DNA from: Ctenosaura bakeri
Lineage: Eukaryota; Chordata; Lepidosauria; Squamata; Iguanidae
Direction: 5' to 3'
DNA length: 64,000 nucleotides
NCBI GenBank assembly: GCA_948474755.1
Contig: CAOLHI010000559.1
Span: 186,001-250,000 of the forward strand
Shown: one piece after another, positions 1-12,768 of the stretch
Layout of the letters: every line of letters begins with the position of its first letter
Position numbering within the stretch: the stretch's first letter is position 1
Notes under the pieces: model-generated
Seen by the model: only the letters and a program-made list of their open reading frames with translations
Told to the model about the DNA's origin: nothing
Databases searched by the model: none
Program-made: the position numbers and the translations under genes

Positions 1-1269
1 GAGATTCTCCAGTGGCAAGAAAAAAAAAACATAATGAAACATAATGAAACACTCTAGTTTGGTATCTTTTCACTTTTATTTTATATTAAAGGAATGTGTG
101 CTTAAATTCTAAGTCTGCTCCACAAGATATAGTACAGTAAGAATGTTAATCTTGCAGACTGCTTTTATGAACAATAAAACAAAAGGGGTAAAACATCCAG
201 AATTGATACTGAGAGCTGAATACACCTGTGCTCAATGGACCTAAAACAGTAACTTGAACTAGATGATAAAACAAGATTTAACAGGGTCATTTCCACCAAC
301 ATGTTCAAAACAAAGTGTCCTATCTCAGTGAACTTTGAAATACCTGAACATTATTAACACACACTAGTCATCTTGAAGCCAAAGGTTTTGCTGAACATTT
401 CAATAGTATGCCATCACTCTGTGGTTTTAGACCATGTAGGGTTGCTAGTCCTAGGATGCATTTTCCATATGAAGTGCATAAAAATGCTAAACAACTTAGG
501 CTTCCTTGATGGGGGAATCCTCTCTAAGATATTCACTGTCTCTTCTATTGCTGAAAGATTCTACAATGTATTCTTTAAAAAAAATCAGGAAGGTCTTTGA
601 TTTGCTAAGTTTGAGCCAACTTTGTTGACTGCCAACTTTGAGTGTTATTCTTAGCTTACAGAGATCATGAAATTATTAGGACAAGATGAGATGTAACTAT
701 CTGGAGGTAAGTTCTAAAAGAATTCAACATGTGTCTGCCACCAAAAATATTACTCTTGAGTTGTCAGACAAAACTGCTTTTATTCATGCAGGCACTTTAA
801 ATCTTATAGTTTCTTATGTTACTCATCTGTATCAAGGTTTTATGTGCTAATTTAACTTTGATTAGTGTGTTTTATTGTATTTCTTTTTGTTTTGTTTTTC
901 ATTGTCTTGAAATCTCATATACAACAATGCAAATACATATTTCATCATGTGAAATTATACCATATATTGGTCTAAATCCTATTGTTAATTCTAAATACAG
1001 TAGACATATAAAATCAATGAAATTTACCTAGATGCTGATTTCCTATTCAAGTACAGTCCACTCTACTTATGATTAAGCAATAGGATTCAGGCAAATGCCT
1101 GCTTACCTGGCAGCAAATCTCAAGATGGGTACCTAGTGCCCATGCTTCATGATGGCTTTGGATGACTTTGTAAATGCCCTAACTTTTATCTGAAAGTAAA
1201 TGAACCCATCAACAATCACATCTGAATGAGACACAGGGAAGAAATAAACTTATCTAGTTATCGTTAATC
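1..1269. other. Unassigned AT-rich DNA
   Basis: No repeat family, RNA gene or coding signal is recognised. The only local structure is a direct repeat of ATAATGAAAC near 32-51. Short open frames here have no domain-like content. Confidence 0.6.
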
Positions 1270-1675
1270 TCAGGGGAAGAAAGTGAGAAGTACAGCACTC
1301 AGTGGCTCATTGGAGATGTATTTGTCATGAGTACCACTGTAATTAAATATTTTGATACAAAGCCAGAAAAAATGTGACATAACAGCAAACGATCCTAATC
1401 CTTTTGTAAGAACCCAAAGATCTCTGAGACCAAGTTTGGAGAACTTCAGCAGCATCTCTAATAAGAACTCTTGAAGTAGGTGGAGGTGGAACAAATGATG
1501 CCTCATCACTGGAATTCCAGTGCTTCCATAGCATGATAAAATTGTGGACCTGGTATTTTAGATTGGCCTCAACTATATCAACAGCAAGGTTAGTATCGCC
1601 AACTGTTTCAAGCTTACCAACAATACATCCATCTTGTCTAGACAAAGCACACAATTTTTGGTTTTTGCTCCTAAT
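1270..1675 (-). other. Unidentified protein-like frame, possibly a decayed exon or retropseudogene
   Basis: On the minus strand a frame runs open from 1675 to 1343. It reads like ordinary globular protein: acidic and hydrophobic residues alternate, there is a short proline run (VPPPPTS), and the stretch ending EVLQTWSQRSL looks amphipathic. Upstream the frame is closed by a TAG directly before 1675; that AG could instead be a splice acceptor, although the pyrimidine tract before it is poor. Near 1400 the protein-like character seems to move into another minus-strand frame, open from 1509 to 1270, which would imply a frameshift. I do not recognise the protein. It is not one of the LINE proteins found elsewhere in this window. 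A chance open frame is quite possible. Confidence 0.25.
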
Positions 1676-2714
1676 CTATTGATTTATAGATTCAAGTCAT
1701 TAGTTCAGGGTAGTGTACTAGTGAAAAGTAGCATCCAATGAAAAGTAGCTAGTATCTCTCACTGTTTGGAAATAATCGTTCAAAATATAGACACTAGCTT
1801 AATGATTAAAGTTTTAAATGGCTTAGGGTCTTGGTACTTTAATGACTACCTTCTCTTTACATGAGATTTGCCTTAGAGGATCTTTTCAAAGTCCTATTAT
1901 CATCAAAAGTAAGAGGTGGAGACTTGACCAGTAGCTCTTCTGTAGAACTCTAGAGTTGGAACTGTATATAAAGAGCTACTGAACTGACATAAAGTTAGTT
2001 TTCTTTTTATTGCCAGGTGCAAATATTTTATTTTTCCTTTTCAACTCTTTTTATCTCAGATTTTACTTTTTTAGGTTGCTGCTGTTTGCTGTTAGTGTTG
2101 TGAATTTAACTGTTTGCCTAAATGTTGTTTACTCAAAGATTGTGTTGATGAACAGGGGTATGTATCAAATAAATAGGTATATCTTGTGTTCTTTGTATTG
2201 CCTGCCCTATATACTCTTCCTATTGAAATAGCCTACTTGCAGGGGTAAGTATAAAATCGCAGAAAAATATTTCACTTCCTGTGTACCTTTTCCCCTGAAA
2301 ATACAATAGCCAGATGATGGCACCATGAAGTGATTTCCCATTAAACACAATGCTAATGCATGGCAAAAGCCAAGGGCTGTTATGCAGAGTCAGAGCATCT
2401 GCAGAATGCAGATATGACTGTCTTCTGAAATGCTGAACCAAAGGTAAAAGCAAATCAAAGACAATCCCATAAACACATTTTCAGCTCTGATACAACAGAG
2501 AGGGGGAACCTGCAGACAACTGCAGTGCTTAAAATTTAAAGTGGATCTTGAAAATAATGACAAGAGCTTTGCTATATTCTGGGGTTATTGACATGCTATT
2601 GATCCATTAGCTTAAATGGGAATATTATTTTCAAAGTAAAACATCTGTTTTGTTCATTAAAAATACATAGTAAAGAGGCATCAATAAAGCAAGCTATGAT
2701 TTGTCTGTTATCCG
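1676..2714. other. Unassigned DNA
   Basis: AT-rich sequence with T-rich runs around 2000-2100 and no recognisable element or gene. Confidence 0.5.
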
Positions 2715-3065
2715 TTTTGACTCATTTGAAATGTGGCATTGGAGGAGAGTACTACAAATAACATGGACTGCCAGAAGACAAATAAATGTGTCCTATAGCA
2801 AATCAAGCCTGAATTCTCACTAGCAGCCAAAATGACTAATCTGCAGCTATTGTATTTTGAACGTATCGTAAGACAATATGGAAAAGATTGTAATGCTCAA
2901 TAATGTGGGAAACAATAGAAAAAGAGGACTACCACACTACAGATAGATTAATTTAATAAAGGATTCACTTTGCAGGATCTAAGAAAGGCTGTTGATGACT
3001 GGGGCTCATGAAGATCTCTCACTCACGGGATTAGCATAAATTAATGCAGAATTGATGGCATATAA
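2715..3065 (+). mobile_element. RTE (BovB-like) LINE, 3' end only
   Basis: This is a 5'-truncated copy of the same LINE as the long copy at 40395-43420. It aligns by eye over the conserved end of the reverse-transcriptase protein (a tryptophan-rich stretch, then an 'ACAAATAAATG..TCCTA' signature) and on through 'AGCCAAAATGACT', 'GGAAAAGA..GTAATGCTC', 'GAAAAAGAGGACTACC' and the final 'AAGGCTGTTGATGA'. Stops and frameshifts interrupt every frame, so it is dead. The 3' end at about 3065 is approximate. Confidence 0.7.
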
Positions 3066-5632
3066 CAGCAAAATTTGATGCTGCATTACAGAGCTGCATG
3101 TAAAACTTAGGAAAATTCCAGTGTGATGGAAGTAAACCTACTGTCTAATCTGAAATCCACTGTAATTTAATGTATTTCTAATTGAATATTTGGAAAATAC
3201 AATATAACCCAAGGTAGCCTGCCATTCTACTTCCTCATAGCCAAGGGCACAAATCCCCAAAATGAAAACAAACATGCAAAAGCTTTGCCATGAGGAAGAA
3301 GGGGAGTAATAGGTGGTGGGGGTTTCCCTTGGAAGCAAGAGTGTTAAGGACAGAGAACTTTAGGAGTGATGCTTTTTTTTCCACATTTTTTTAAAGTCAA
3401 ATTCTTCCTATAGTTTTTATGATGACTTTTCTTTGGTAAACTCTCTGCAAAAAGGATATGAGCAAAACTGAGAAGTCTCTTCCCTAGTCTAATTAAACAG
3501 GTACAATTATTCCCCATATGAGGAGAACCATTACCTGTTAATAATATGAAATTCATCAGAAAAAAAAAGGTGGCAACTCTAACAGAGGATGCCACAAACA
3601 TGGACAAACACCCATAGATTCCAAAAAACAAAAAACAAACAAACAAAACCCCCAAAACAGACTTTAAAAGGTTAAGCATTCAAAGGTCTTTGCCTGGATG
3701 AATGGGTTGCTATCAGTTGTGGTGTCTCTCACCATCACTTTTTTTAAAAAAAATCTCAGTGTCTCTCTTTTCTGTTTATCACTAAATATGAACATTTTGT
3801 TAAGTTGTTTCCAGGTCACACTGACAAAATAGAGGCATGGAGGCCAAGTTTGGATGAATAAAAATAGTTTAACATTAGTTCTTTACATTACAGAAAATTC
3901 CTATTGAACCTCTAACTCTTGTCTCTGACAGGCAAAATACATAAACTGTGATGACAATTGCTTTAGAGGTGTGCATAGATGAGTGGTTTAAATGTTTGGG
4001 GATACAGACCCACAGAACTGGAGAATCTGATGAAAACTGTGACCCCACTCCCCAGAAAAAAATGTATTTAAATGGAATTTGCAAAATAACAGGAAGACCC
4101 CCCCCCAGGCCTTAATGATGGATACCAGGTTTAAGAAACTTGACATAGTTGATTGTGCATTAGTGTCTTACATTTGATGAAAGAACTAGGGGATGAGACT
4201 AAGCAGCAGTTTATAGGATAGGTATCTGTGTCCCCTGCTCCTGTATTAATTTGCTGCAGAAAAAACAAAACTGTATGTGGTTGGTTATTTCTCCTTCTGC
4301 TTTATGTCCAGTTATGTTCATTTGGAGAAGGGGCAGTACATGTGTAGAAGTCCTCATGAGCAATGACTGTGGGATTTTTATGCCTGGTACACAGTATAAA
4401 AGCCTTACACCCCTCATTCATGCTTTGAATGGTTGTGAGAGATCGCCTACTCCCTGCATCTCACATTTGTAACCCAGAAAGAACCAGTTCTCCTTATTTT
4501 TATTTTACATCTCTCTTTACCACAAAGCATACTCATCCATTCTAAATTCTGTACAGCTCCCTGATTCCCTTACACAGAGTAATAATCACATTGACAATTC
4601 ACTTTGATTTTAACATCCCCCCACACTTTTTAAAAGTACATTCTCCTTCTTGTGAGCACTCTTCTTTACTGTACTAGCCACTGGTATCTATGGTCATTAA
4701 GGCATCTTATTACTGCAAAGGCAAAACTTGAGATTACTAGTAGTGCTGTGCTTGCAGTTCCATGATGGAGAGTTGGATAGAAGGATACTTTTAATTATTT
4801 AAGCTTGAAGTTTTGATTGTTCAGTTCCTAAGAGAATCTCTTTTGTTTTCACTTGATTTTTGAAAAAAGAATCAAGTGAGCTGAAGCTCATGTAAAAATA
4901 CTGGGCTGATAATGCAGTGGCAACCTCAAACAGCTATATCAAATTGATATATTTCTAGCATTTGTTAATTTAGATATCATAGTGTACATTTCTGTTCTTA
5001 TGTACTAACTGTCAAGTCCATCTAAGACAGCAATCAAAAGTAAAGTCTTTATCTTGGCTCCACTGAAGTCCATAAGAACCTTGACATTGCTTTTTAACTC
5101 TGGCAAGACACCTACTTCTGAATCATACCCTTTTTTACTCTTAAAATGACTCAGGAAAGTGCCAAAGGGTTCTTCAACAATGGTGATAATTTGCTCCAGA
5201 GATGCTCTTGACATCCTAAATATGTCTACTCATATTTTTCATAGCATTACCTGCGTATCTGAGATATTTTGATATTATCATCCAGGTCATCCTTTTTTTT
5301 TTTTTTAAAGAGAGCTCCAAAAGAAAGGATTTTAGGTTTACAACAATCAGTAAGCTATGTGAAGCTAAAATATAGCACCTAGTTGAAATTCTAGGTGAAG
5401 ATCCTCTTGTGAAGGAATGGATTTGCAATAAACAAAAGAAAGAACAAAAACAGGAACAAAAACAAAAAAACAATAACAGCAACAAATTTTAAGAAAGGTA
5501 AGCATGCTATTGAAGAATCAGATAAGTTATCAGATAAGTACACTGCAAGGATGAGAGTGTGGACAAATTTTATTGGCAGAATTTTAGAGAAATTCTTGCA
5601 TTATACTTAATATCCATGTGTGTATAATAAGG
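3066..5632. other. Unassigned DNA with a short hairpin
   Basis: No family is recognised. A perfect 10-bp inverted repeat (4849-4858 with 4870-4879, TCACTTGATT) closes an 11-nt T/A-rich loop. A minus-strand frame at 5005-5214 is open but unidentified. Poly(T)/poly(A) tracts occur near 3370, 5292 and 5455. Confidence 0.45.
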
Positions 5633-6359
5633 ATGTAATTCTTCACTAAGCTTCTTCTTGAAGGTAGCAGTAAGTAATTTCAGCAATTTTCTTCTCACAA
5701 TGAGAAAGTCATTGAACACTACAAAGTTTTCAAAGGTTATTTGTAATCTGATACTTATTCTGTGAAAAAAAATTCACATGTGGTTGTTTTGTGCAGAAAA
5801 TAGTGTTTTCTGCATAGAAATACAACAATTTCTGTATGGAAAATAATATTTCAATGAAGAAATGTTAATTCCTGCACAGAAAACACTGTTTATTGTGCAG
5901 AAAATCCTGTTTTCTATAAAAAACCATCCTGTTTTCTATGAAAACCATGTGTAAATTTTATGCAGAAGAAATCTCCAATTTCAGATTTTTTTCTTCTTCT
6001 GTGCAGAAAATGTTTTCTGTTCAGGAATTAATATTTCTTCATTAAAATATTTTTCCACACAGAAAATGCTCTTTTCTGTGCAAAACACCAGACAAGCTCA
6101 GGGATTGTTTCATGTTCAGTATTTTCTTATTTGGTATGTAGTACAATTATTTTCATAATATGTATCATTTTTACATTCACTTGTTCATTTGGTTTGACTA
6201 ATTTTTTTGCCCTTGAATTTAGTTGGTGGATTGTATCTTTTTGAGACCCTCCTATACTTGTGTTGAATTAGTTCTGTGCAAAACAAATATGTGGTTGAAT
6301 TTTGCCCAGAATAGGTCTGAACTGCAAAGATTCTCATCAGTCCAGGATTCGTTTCATCA
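5633..6359 (+). repeat. Core-array repeat, copy 1 (longest)
   Basis: This element has three parts. The 5' part, from about 5633, carries 'GTAATTCTTCACTAA', then 'TTCTTCTTGAAGG' and 'TTTCAGCAATTTTCTTCT', and is shared with the copies at 27951, 36011, 38263 and, inverted, 56217. The middle (about 5790-6080) is a degenerate array of a palindromic core close to TTTTCTGTGCAGAAAA, each core separated by about 5-15 bp. The 3' part ends in 'CTGCAAAGATTCTCATCAG' and 'TCCAGGATT', which recurs at the ends of the 36011 and, weakly, 27951 copies. No coding frame spans it. I do not recognise the family. Confidence 0.6.
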
Positions 6360-7867
6360 AGGTTTCTCAACACTCAAAAAACATGCTTTTTGAACCTTTT
6401 AAAAATATTTTCAAATATTCTTACCATCCCTAGCAGGTAAACACAATCCTCTCCTTGCTTGGAACAATTGTGCCTATTGAATTTGGCTGGCACAAATGTT
6501 TCAGAATGTCATTTGCTTGTTTTCAAGGAATGTTGAAGAATTTCCCAGTATCTGTACATTTTTGCCATTCAGGTTAGAAATGGAATGAACTTGACAATTT
6601 CTAGCCTTTTTCCTAATTTCTGATCGAAGCTTCCAGACCTCATTGGCTACACTGGCTAGGTTTGCTAGAAGTTGCAGTTTGACAATATCTATTGGGCTGC
6701 ATTATTCCTATCCTTGTTCTATCATTGCTAAAACTGTATATACAGTTTTATACTATAACTTGGCAGTGGACATAACATCCTTACTCTCATTACTAACTTC
6801 AATGACCCTTTGTCCCAACTGCTATGTATTCATAAGGCTGCATAGAAGGCAGCTTCACGCTGCAGAAACTAATTAGTCGCTCTAGCATCAGAGCCATTTT
6901 TGTCTCTACAGCTACCGAGTAGCACAGCAACTCTTTTGGAATTTGTCTCTGTTGGAAAACACTATTTTAGTGATGAACATATCCATCTGTTGCAGCCTTG
7001 TTCACCAGGCAGCCTGACAAAGGCAGGAACAGCAAAGTACCACCAGCAGCATATTTAGTCATGGCTGTCAGAGGGACTAATCAAGAGCATTAGTACCTCT
7101 TGTACTATCTCTTCGAGATCCAAACATACACAGGGGTGAATGAGACTGGCTTGTACTGTGCCTCATTTTTGCCAGCAGCTTCTCAAACTTCTCAGTCCCA
7201 AAGAGAAAATGTTTCCCCTTGCACAACACCAGAGTGCCTTTGGCACTGCTGAATACTACTATTCGTACACAATGCATTCCAGTGTAGTTGTTTGTTACTC
7301 TCCTTGGTTTAATAAATCAAATTACTTCCTCCATGGAAACAAGCAGTTTGGGTTGAACAGTTTCAAGCCAGAGATGATTCTGTTGTAGCAGTTTGGATTT
7401 TTATTTTTTTTCCTTTTTTAAAAAAATAACATAATTTTGAGATCCTCTTCAATCTAATAGTTTATATTAAAATAATAGTGTTTCTGATTATGGTGGTGGT
7501 GGTGATGATGATGATATAATTCCTGTATTTTCCAGATAGTTTTTCTGTCCATCAACTACTATGCTGTTGTAAAGAATCCCTCCATTATGTTAATTTTTTT
7601 TTAAAGGACTAACACTTCTCAGAAACTAGACTGACAGAGCAAGAGGTGCAGCCTGTGCTTCTCTGTTGATGTTGCGTGGACACAGGACTCAGACACAAGA
7701 ATGAACACTACTTTTTCAATGCAACCCACAAGCCCCAAACAGTGTAGATCTATGTAAATCACTGATATGTTGCATATGAAGAGTTCAGCTATTACATATG
7801 ACTCAAGCCCTTCTCCTTAGAAAGAACCAAACTTTATTTCTCTGGAAGATATCAAATGGTAATATCA
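6360..7867. other. Mostly unassigned DNA
   Basis: About 6638-6710 faintly resembles a common squamate dispersed repeat with a 'GCTAGAAGTTGCAGTTTGAC'-like core, too diverged to classify. A (GGT)n/(GAT)n tract lies at 7491-7516. Nothing else is supported. Confidence 0.4.
7491..7516. repeat. (GGT)n-(GAT)n compound microsatellite
   Basis: About four GGT units pass directly into four GAT units. Confidence 0.85.
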
Positions 7868-7955
7868 ATGCATTTATTTATTAATTTTATTTGTTTTCTC
7901 ACTGCACTTTTCCCTGGTTTTCCAACAATAATTGTCTCCCCAAACAGCTCACATC
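7868..7955 (-). mobile_element. Possible L2-type LINE 3' tail
   Basis: Read on the minus strand, 'GTGAGCTGTTTGGGGAG' followed by an A-rich TAAATAAA-like end resembles the 'gagccgccttgggt' 3' terminus of L2-type LINEs. The match is diverged and short. Confidence 0.35.
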
Positions 7956-7960
7956 AATAA

Positions 7961-7991
7961 GAGAGAGGAGGAGGAGGAGGAGGGGAGAGAG
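7961..7991. repeat. (GAG/GGA)n purine microsatellite
   Basis: Six or more GAG units with flanking GA units, a pure purine strand. Confidence 0.8.
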
Positions 7992-8616
7992 AACACTTTC
8001 AGGATTAGAAAGTAAACAACAGCACAACAAGAAGAAGATGCTTTAGGGAGCAGGCAGTGAAGGGAAAATTGAGAGGAAGGAGATGAATTCTGAAAGACCA
8101 AAATAAACCAGTGAGTGGTATGCAGAAAGCTATTCCTAGTTCAGTTCAGACTGAACTCTCATTGTAGATATTCCTGAACTGAATAGCAATGGATAGAACC
8201 TCCTCCCCTCATCATCCTTCTCCTACTTATTCTTCCTCTCCTCCTCTTCATTACTATAGTCCTAAGGAAACATATAGTTTGAAGAGCTCTGTGTTCTTTC
8301 TAACAAGATAAGGAAGAGATGCATCTCTGCAGCTACGTCTTCTCTGAAGAAAGGATGGTACCACAATTACCTTGTCTTTGTCTTTATGTTATTGCTGGAT
8401 AAAAAGTGGGTCAGCTTTCCAGTGGCCCATGATCCCTTGGTAAGAGCCAGAAGCCAGAGTATGATTCCCTTCTGCTCTCCATTTTCAGGAAAAGTGTCAG
8501 TTGGAACTCTGTGCTCTTCTGGAAGGAAATGGGGAACATGCTGTCCACAGCTGTTATTTTGCTGACCAATGGATGGGTCCAGGTGATGCTCTCCTTGGCG
8601 TGAGGATATAAATTGC

Positions 8617-8634
8617 TAAATAAATAAATAAATA
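8617..8634. repeat. (TAAA)n tract
   Basis: Four to five TAAA units following 'GAGGATATAAATTG'. It may be the A-rich 3' end of an otherwise unrecognisable LINE or SINE. Confidence 0.7.
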
Positions 8635-8896
8635 TGCTTCTTTAAAATGCCCACCATAACTAGTGTCCCAGCCTTCTTCATGGGTTAACAATGACAAATG
8701 GGTCATCTGTTAGTCCATAAAGTAATCCTTCCATAGCTTGGCAGATATGCAGAATATTACCCCCAAAGCACAGTCACTGACACATCCATATAAGCACACA
8801 TACATATACATAAACCAATGTTGACATGCAGATCCATGATAATAGCAAAGATAATTGCAAATGACATCTATATTCCAATGTCCATCTTAATATGGA

Positions 8897-9307
8897 TGTG
8901 GTCTCTTTGTCTTGTACAGTTTGAACCAGTGTTTATACATGCAACCTGCATTATGCTTCCAAGACCCATTCGCAAACAACTATGCACACTGTGAAAAAAG
9001 AAGATGGGCTAGGAAGAACCAGCCAATCACAGGTCATGGAATGCTGTGAAGGGGGGTCTTATGAGAAGGAGTCTACATCCTAGAGGCTTGTCTGTGAAAA
9101 AGAGTTAGGACAGTTAGAGAGCATGTGAAGACCAGTTAGGAAGAGAGGAATTGATAAGAACTGCATAGAATTTGGGGAACTGGGAGTGTGGACAGATTTC
9201 AGGGAGTTCATGCTTAACATCTTTGTTATATAATAAATACTGTTTTATACTTTCTACAACTGTTTGCATTTTAGAATTGAAAGAGAAAACTGTCATGCTT
9301 TACCACA
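8897..9307 (+). mobile_element. Candidate LTR (weak)
   Basis: The segment starts TGTGGT and ends ACCACA, an imperfect inverted terminus of the TG...CA type. It has a poly(A)-signal-like AATAAA near 9232 about 75 bp before the end, which matches an R-U5 layout. A CCAAT-like 'GCCAATCAC' occurs near 9023. No matching target duplication was found (ATGGA versus CCAAA) and no TATA box is convincing, so the boundaries are provisional. Confidence 0.3.
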
Positions 9308-10349
9308 CCAAACCCACTGATTGACACAGCCAGCTGTCCAGAATAGCAGCCACCGTGATGCTCAAATACCAGGTCCAGGGAGGGATCTCAAGGTAAAAAG
9401 GCAAACTGAGTGACTAGAGCCCAAGCGCAGAACTGGATAGGGACAACCTGGATAGAAGTTCTGTCATGCATACCAATTTCAACATCCAGTTAAAGTTGTA
9501 TTGAAGTATCAATGCATCATTATAAATTTCCACAATATGAAGACTTATTACTTTTGGTTGTACATGCCATATGGACAGAGTACCTCTTTTCTCCTCTGAA
9601 ATCTTTTATCCACTACTATAGTATCCTCTGTTGATCTATATGCATGACAGCATGATAATACAAAAAAGGTGAACCAAAGAGCAAGGATTATTTTAGATTG
9701 AGACTCTTTTTTTTTTTTTTACAAGGGAAGGATCTCTTTTATCAAAGCAAACCTCCTGCCCTATGAAAGAAACCAAGAATTTATGGATCGTCTCTTCAGC
9801 TACAGCTGAAGCATGGCCATAAAAGTGGTTACCTGTTAAGAACATCCAGCCAGTAGCTAAAAGTTGCAGTCTGAGAAGAAGATACAGCTGCATAAGAAGG
9901 CACAGACACAACCTTTCAGAAGATGATACATGAGACTGGTAAAGTCTTATAGCCTCACCTCACCCATTCTTCACCCCTTGAGTCACTGGCACCCACACTC
10001 TTCCTTTATTCAGTATGGACTTGTTGGTTGCTCACAAGCCAAGTAGGAACCTGTGGCCTCTATTTGATTTTTTTTTTTTTGAAGGGGCTGCTTACTTTTG
10101 GTCCACATTAGTGAATGTAGTGGGAAGTTGTGGTTCATTGCTGAAAATAATATTTCTTGGGTGTTGGGAAACCCTGACATGAGGGATTCTAAATGTGCAA
10201 GAATCTTCATAGTTCTGTTTAAATCCATATCTTCTGTCACCCCTCTACTGCTCTGGATGCAAATACAGAGTATGTGCAATATAAAACATTACACTTCTTT
10301 CTAATTCTAATCTGATAAGAGAGGGAGAGGAATTGATTGAGAGACTTGG
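9308..10349. other. Unassigned DNA
   Basis: No element recognised. T runs occur at about 9709-9720 and 10068-10080. Confidence 0.5.
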
Positions 10350-10549
10350 GGCCTTTCTGCACTACACTGTTATAGTGCTATTATTCAGTTTTCAACATCC
10401 TATGGAATCCTGGAGTTTGCAGTTTAGGGAGGGGCATTTAGAATTCTCAACTAGAGAACTCTTTGGTGTCAGTAAACTACAAACCCCAGAATTCCACAGG
10501 GTGTTGAAAGTAGAATAATAGCACTATAACGGTATAGTGCAGAAAAGCC
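10350..10549. mobile_element. Snap-back MITE, family A, 200 bp
   Basis: The ends are GGCCTTTCTGCAC and the inverse GTGCAGAAAAGCC. The two arms are long imperfect inverted repeats: 'ACTGTTATAGTGCTATTATT' on the left pairs with 'AATAATAGCACTATAAC' on the right, and 'CCTATGGAATCCTGGAG' pairs with 'CAGAATTCCACAGG'. It has no coding capacity. The flanking triplets (TGG and GTA) do not match, so no target duplication remains. Confidence 0.8.
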
Positions 10550-12768
10550 GTAAGAGATTGTGGAGGAAATGATTTTTCCCACTCAGCTACCTTGATCACT
10601 ACTAGAGCCCTCAGCCACAATTCATATATTTAAAGACCTAGGATTTTTTTAAAAAAATTACAATCATAGTCAGAAGTGCCATTGTACTATTTCTTTTGGT
10701 TAGAAGAGGGGACAAGGTTGTTAAGAATAAACCTTAATGCATTACAAAGGCAGTGTGGTGACCCTGTAGTCTGGCAAGATTCCTTTCCAAAGGTTCCTTC
10801 ATTACAAGTCTCCAGTTTTTATTCTGTGACACATTTTTGACTAATACCTTGAAATGTGGCTTATATGATCTCCCTGATAGTATCTAAAATTATGTCAAAT
10901 TTCAAATGGATCCAATACAGGTACAGGAGGATACATAGATATACAGCATTTCAAAAAGCATTGAAAATGGACACATTTTCCATTTTTACTATCATTTTTG
11001 AATGAATGTGTCATATGTTTCTTTTCAGTTTAGAAGGAAACTGATACAGGCTTGAGGAAGCAAATTGTTTATCATTTTGAACAAATTCTGAGCAGTGAAT
11101 CAAAAATTAGCAAAGGTTTTCTGCACCACTGAAGACTATGGTAGCAAATGTTGGCAAACTTATCTGTTTCTCATAGTGTTTTACACCAGTGATTTCAGGA
11201 GGATTTTATATTGTAAAAGGAATCTAATAGATTTTGTGTGCAATATCTAACCATTTACTGTGGAATGTAGCCTCCCACAGTCAGACCACATGTGACTGCA
11301 TGGGTTGGGATTGCTGCATGGGGAGTGTAGATGTCCTTTAAACTTCTCCACACTGTAAAATGACTGTTTTAAGTCCTGTGGAGCTACCATAAGAGATTTG
11401 GAAGAGGAGGATTGTGTTGGGGATTTCTTTTTTGGGTGTTTTTGGTGGTGGGGGGAGTAGTTTGGTCAGATACTTCTGAGGACAGTGATAAATTTGACAG
11501 AGAAAAGAGAATAGAGTGAGAGTGAGTGAATGAAAGGAACAGCTAAAGAAGATAGTGGAAAAAAGCAGTCAAATGCCCTAACACAAAATTCATCTGGCAG
11601 CAGTTTTGACAACCCTGTGTGACAACAAACTGTGATCTGTAGTTTCATTCCGCTGTGGGGATCTGTGAAAATAGATTACTCTAAGCATTTGTAACACCAG
11701 ATTTATGGGATTGTTCTCCTATTTTTTTTGTTTTTGTTTTAGAGATTTAAATTGTATATTTATCCAAATTGTTCCTTTTGTTTCTTTCCCTCTTTTCCCC
11801 TCTTTTTAAAATGAAATCTCTGAAAATACTGTCAATTTTCCTCAAAATTTTTATTCACTTTTTCATAGGGAAGCTTTGGGTGGGTAGACTGCTGGGCTAT
11901 TTATATTTCTAATGATTTCGGTAAAAGTAGAACAACTGATAGGAGGATTTGTCTTAGTATGGCTCAGAGGTTTTATAAGGCAATACAAGATGGAACATCC
12001 AGCTGTCCCAAGTACTCAATTCTCCCCAAATTTCAAATTTGCCTTTGAAATACCAGAACAAAGTGTGGCTCAATGGAAAGTAAGTTGTAAGCAATCACAA
12101 TTTGTGGTAGTGCGCATAATCATTCCTAATCACAGGGCAAGTTTCTTAAAGCATTAGCTTAAGCTTCCAATCTGTGCAACTTGATTTTTTTTTAAAAAAT
12201 GAATATATAATGAGTCATATTAGTCTTCCTTTAGATGTTAAGCTACCTATCTCCTTATGGTAACTTTTCTGTAAAGCCAGTAATTTACAATGGTTTTGAT
12301 TGATATATCTTAATCTGATGAGGCATAATTTTGGACAAGCTGATGTTACCATACCCTATACACCATTCTGTGGGATGTGCTATTTTCATCATTGAACATA
12401 TTTATGTCAGAAAAACATGCTTGAGGACACACTGACCAGAAAGCTTGTAGCCAGGTCAAGCTGACCTGAGATATGGCCAGGTCATAAGTTCAGAGAGGAT
12501 TCAGAAGGAAACCCAGATACTAATGGGTCTATGCTATCAACACCTCAGGTTCCAAGCACACCTGAAAACAATGGAAGGTGAAATTGCCCAGGTAAGGTAA
12601 TCAGCGACCATCCCTTCAGATTGTCCTACAAAAATCCTCCCTGAACCCCCTGCATGACCAAGACATTAAGAGATTATCATGACTCCCATCAATATTTTGT
12701 CATCTAGAGTTAAGGCAATATGCTCATTCCAGATTTCTTTGTCAATCCTGTGAGAAAGCCATTACCAC
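10550..12768. other. Unassigned DNA
   Basis: No gene or repeat family recognised. The open frame at 11912-12157 has no recognisable domain. T-rich tracts occur near 11720 and 12185. Confidence 0.5.

Noticed and set aside
5790..6080. Core array considered as a CRISPR array
   Set aside because: Repeats are degenerate, spacers are only 5-15 bp and AT-rich, there are no cas genes, and the genome is vertebrate.
8100..8180. Inverted repeat GTTCAGACTGAAC as a hormone-response element
   Set aside because: A single short palindrome with no gene nearby; occurrence by chance is likely.
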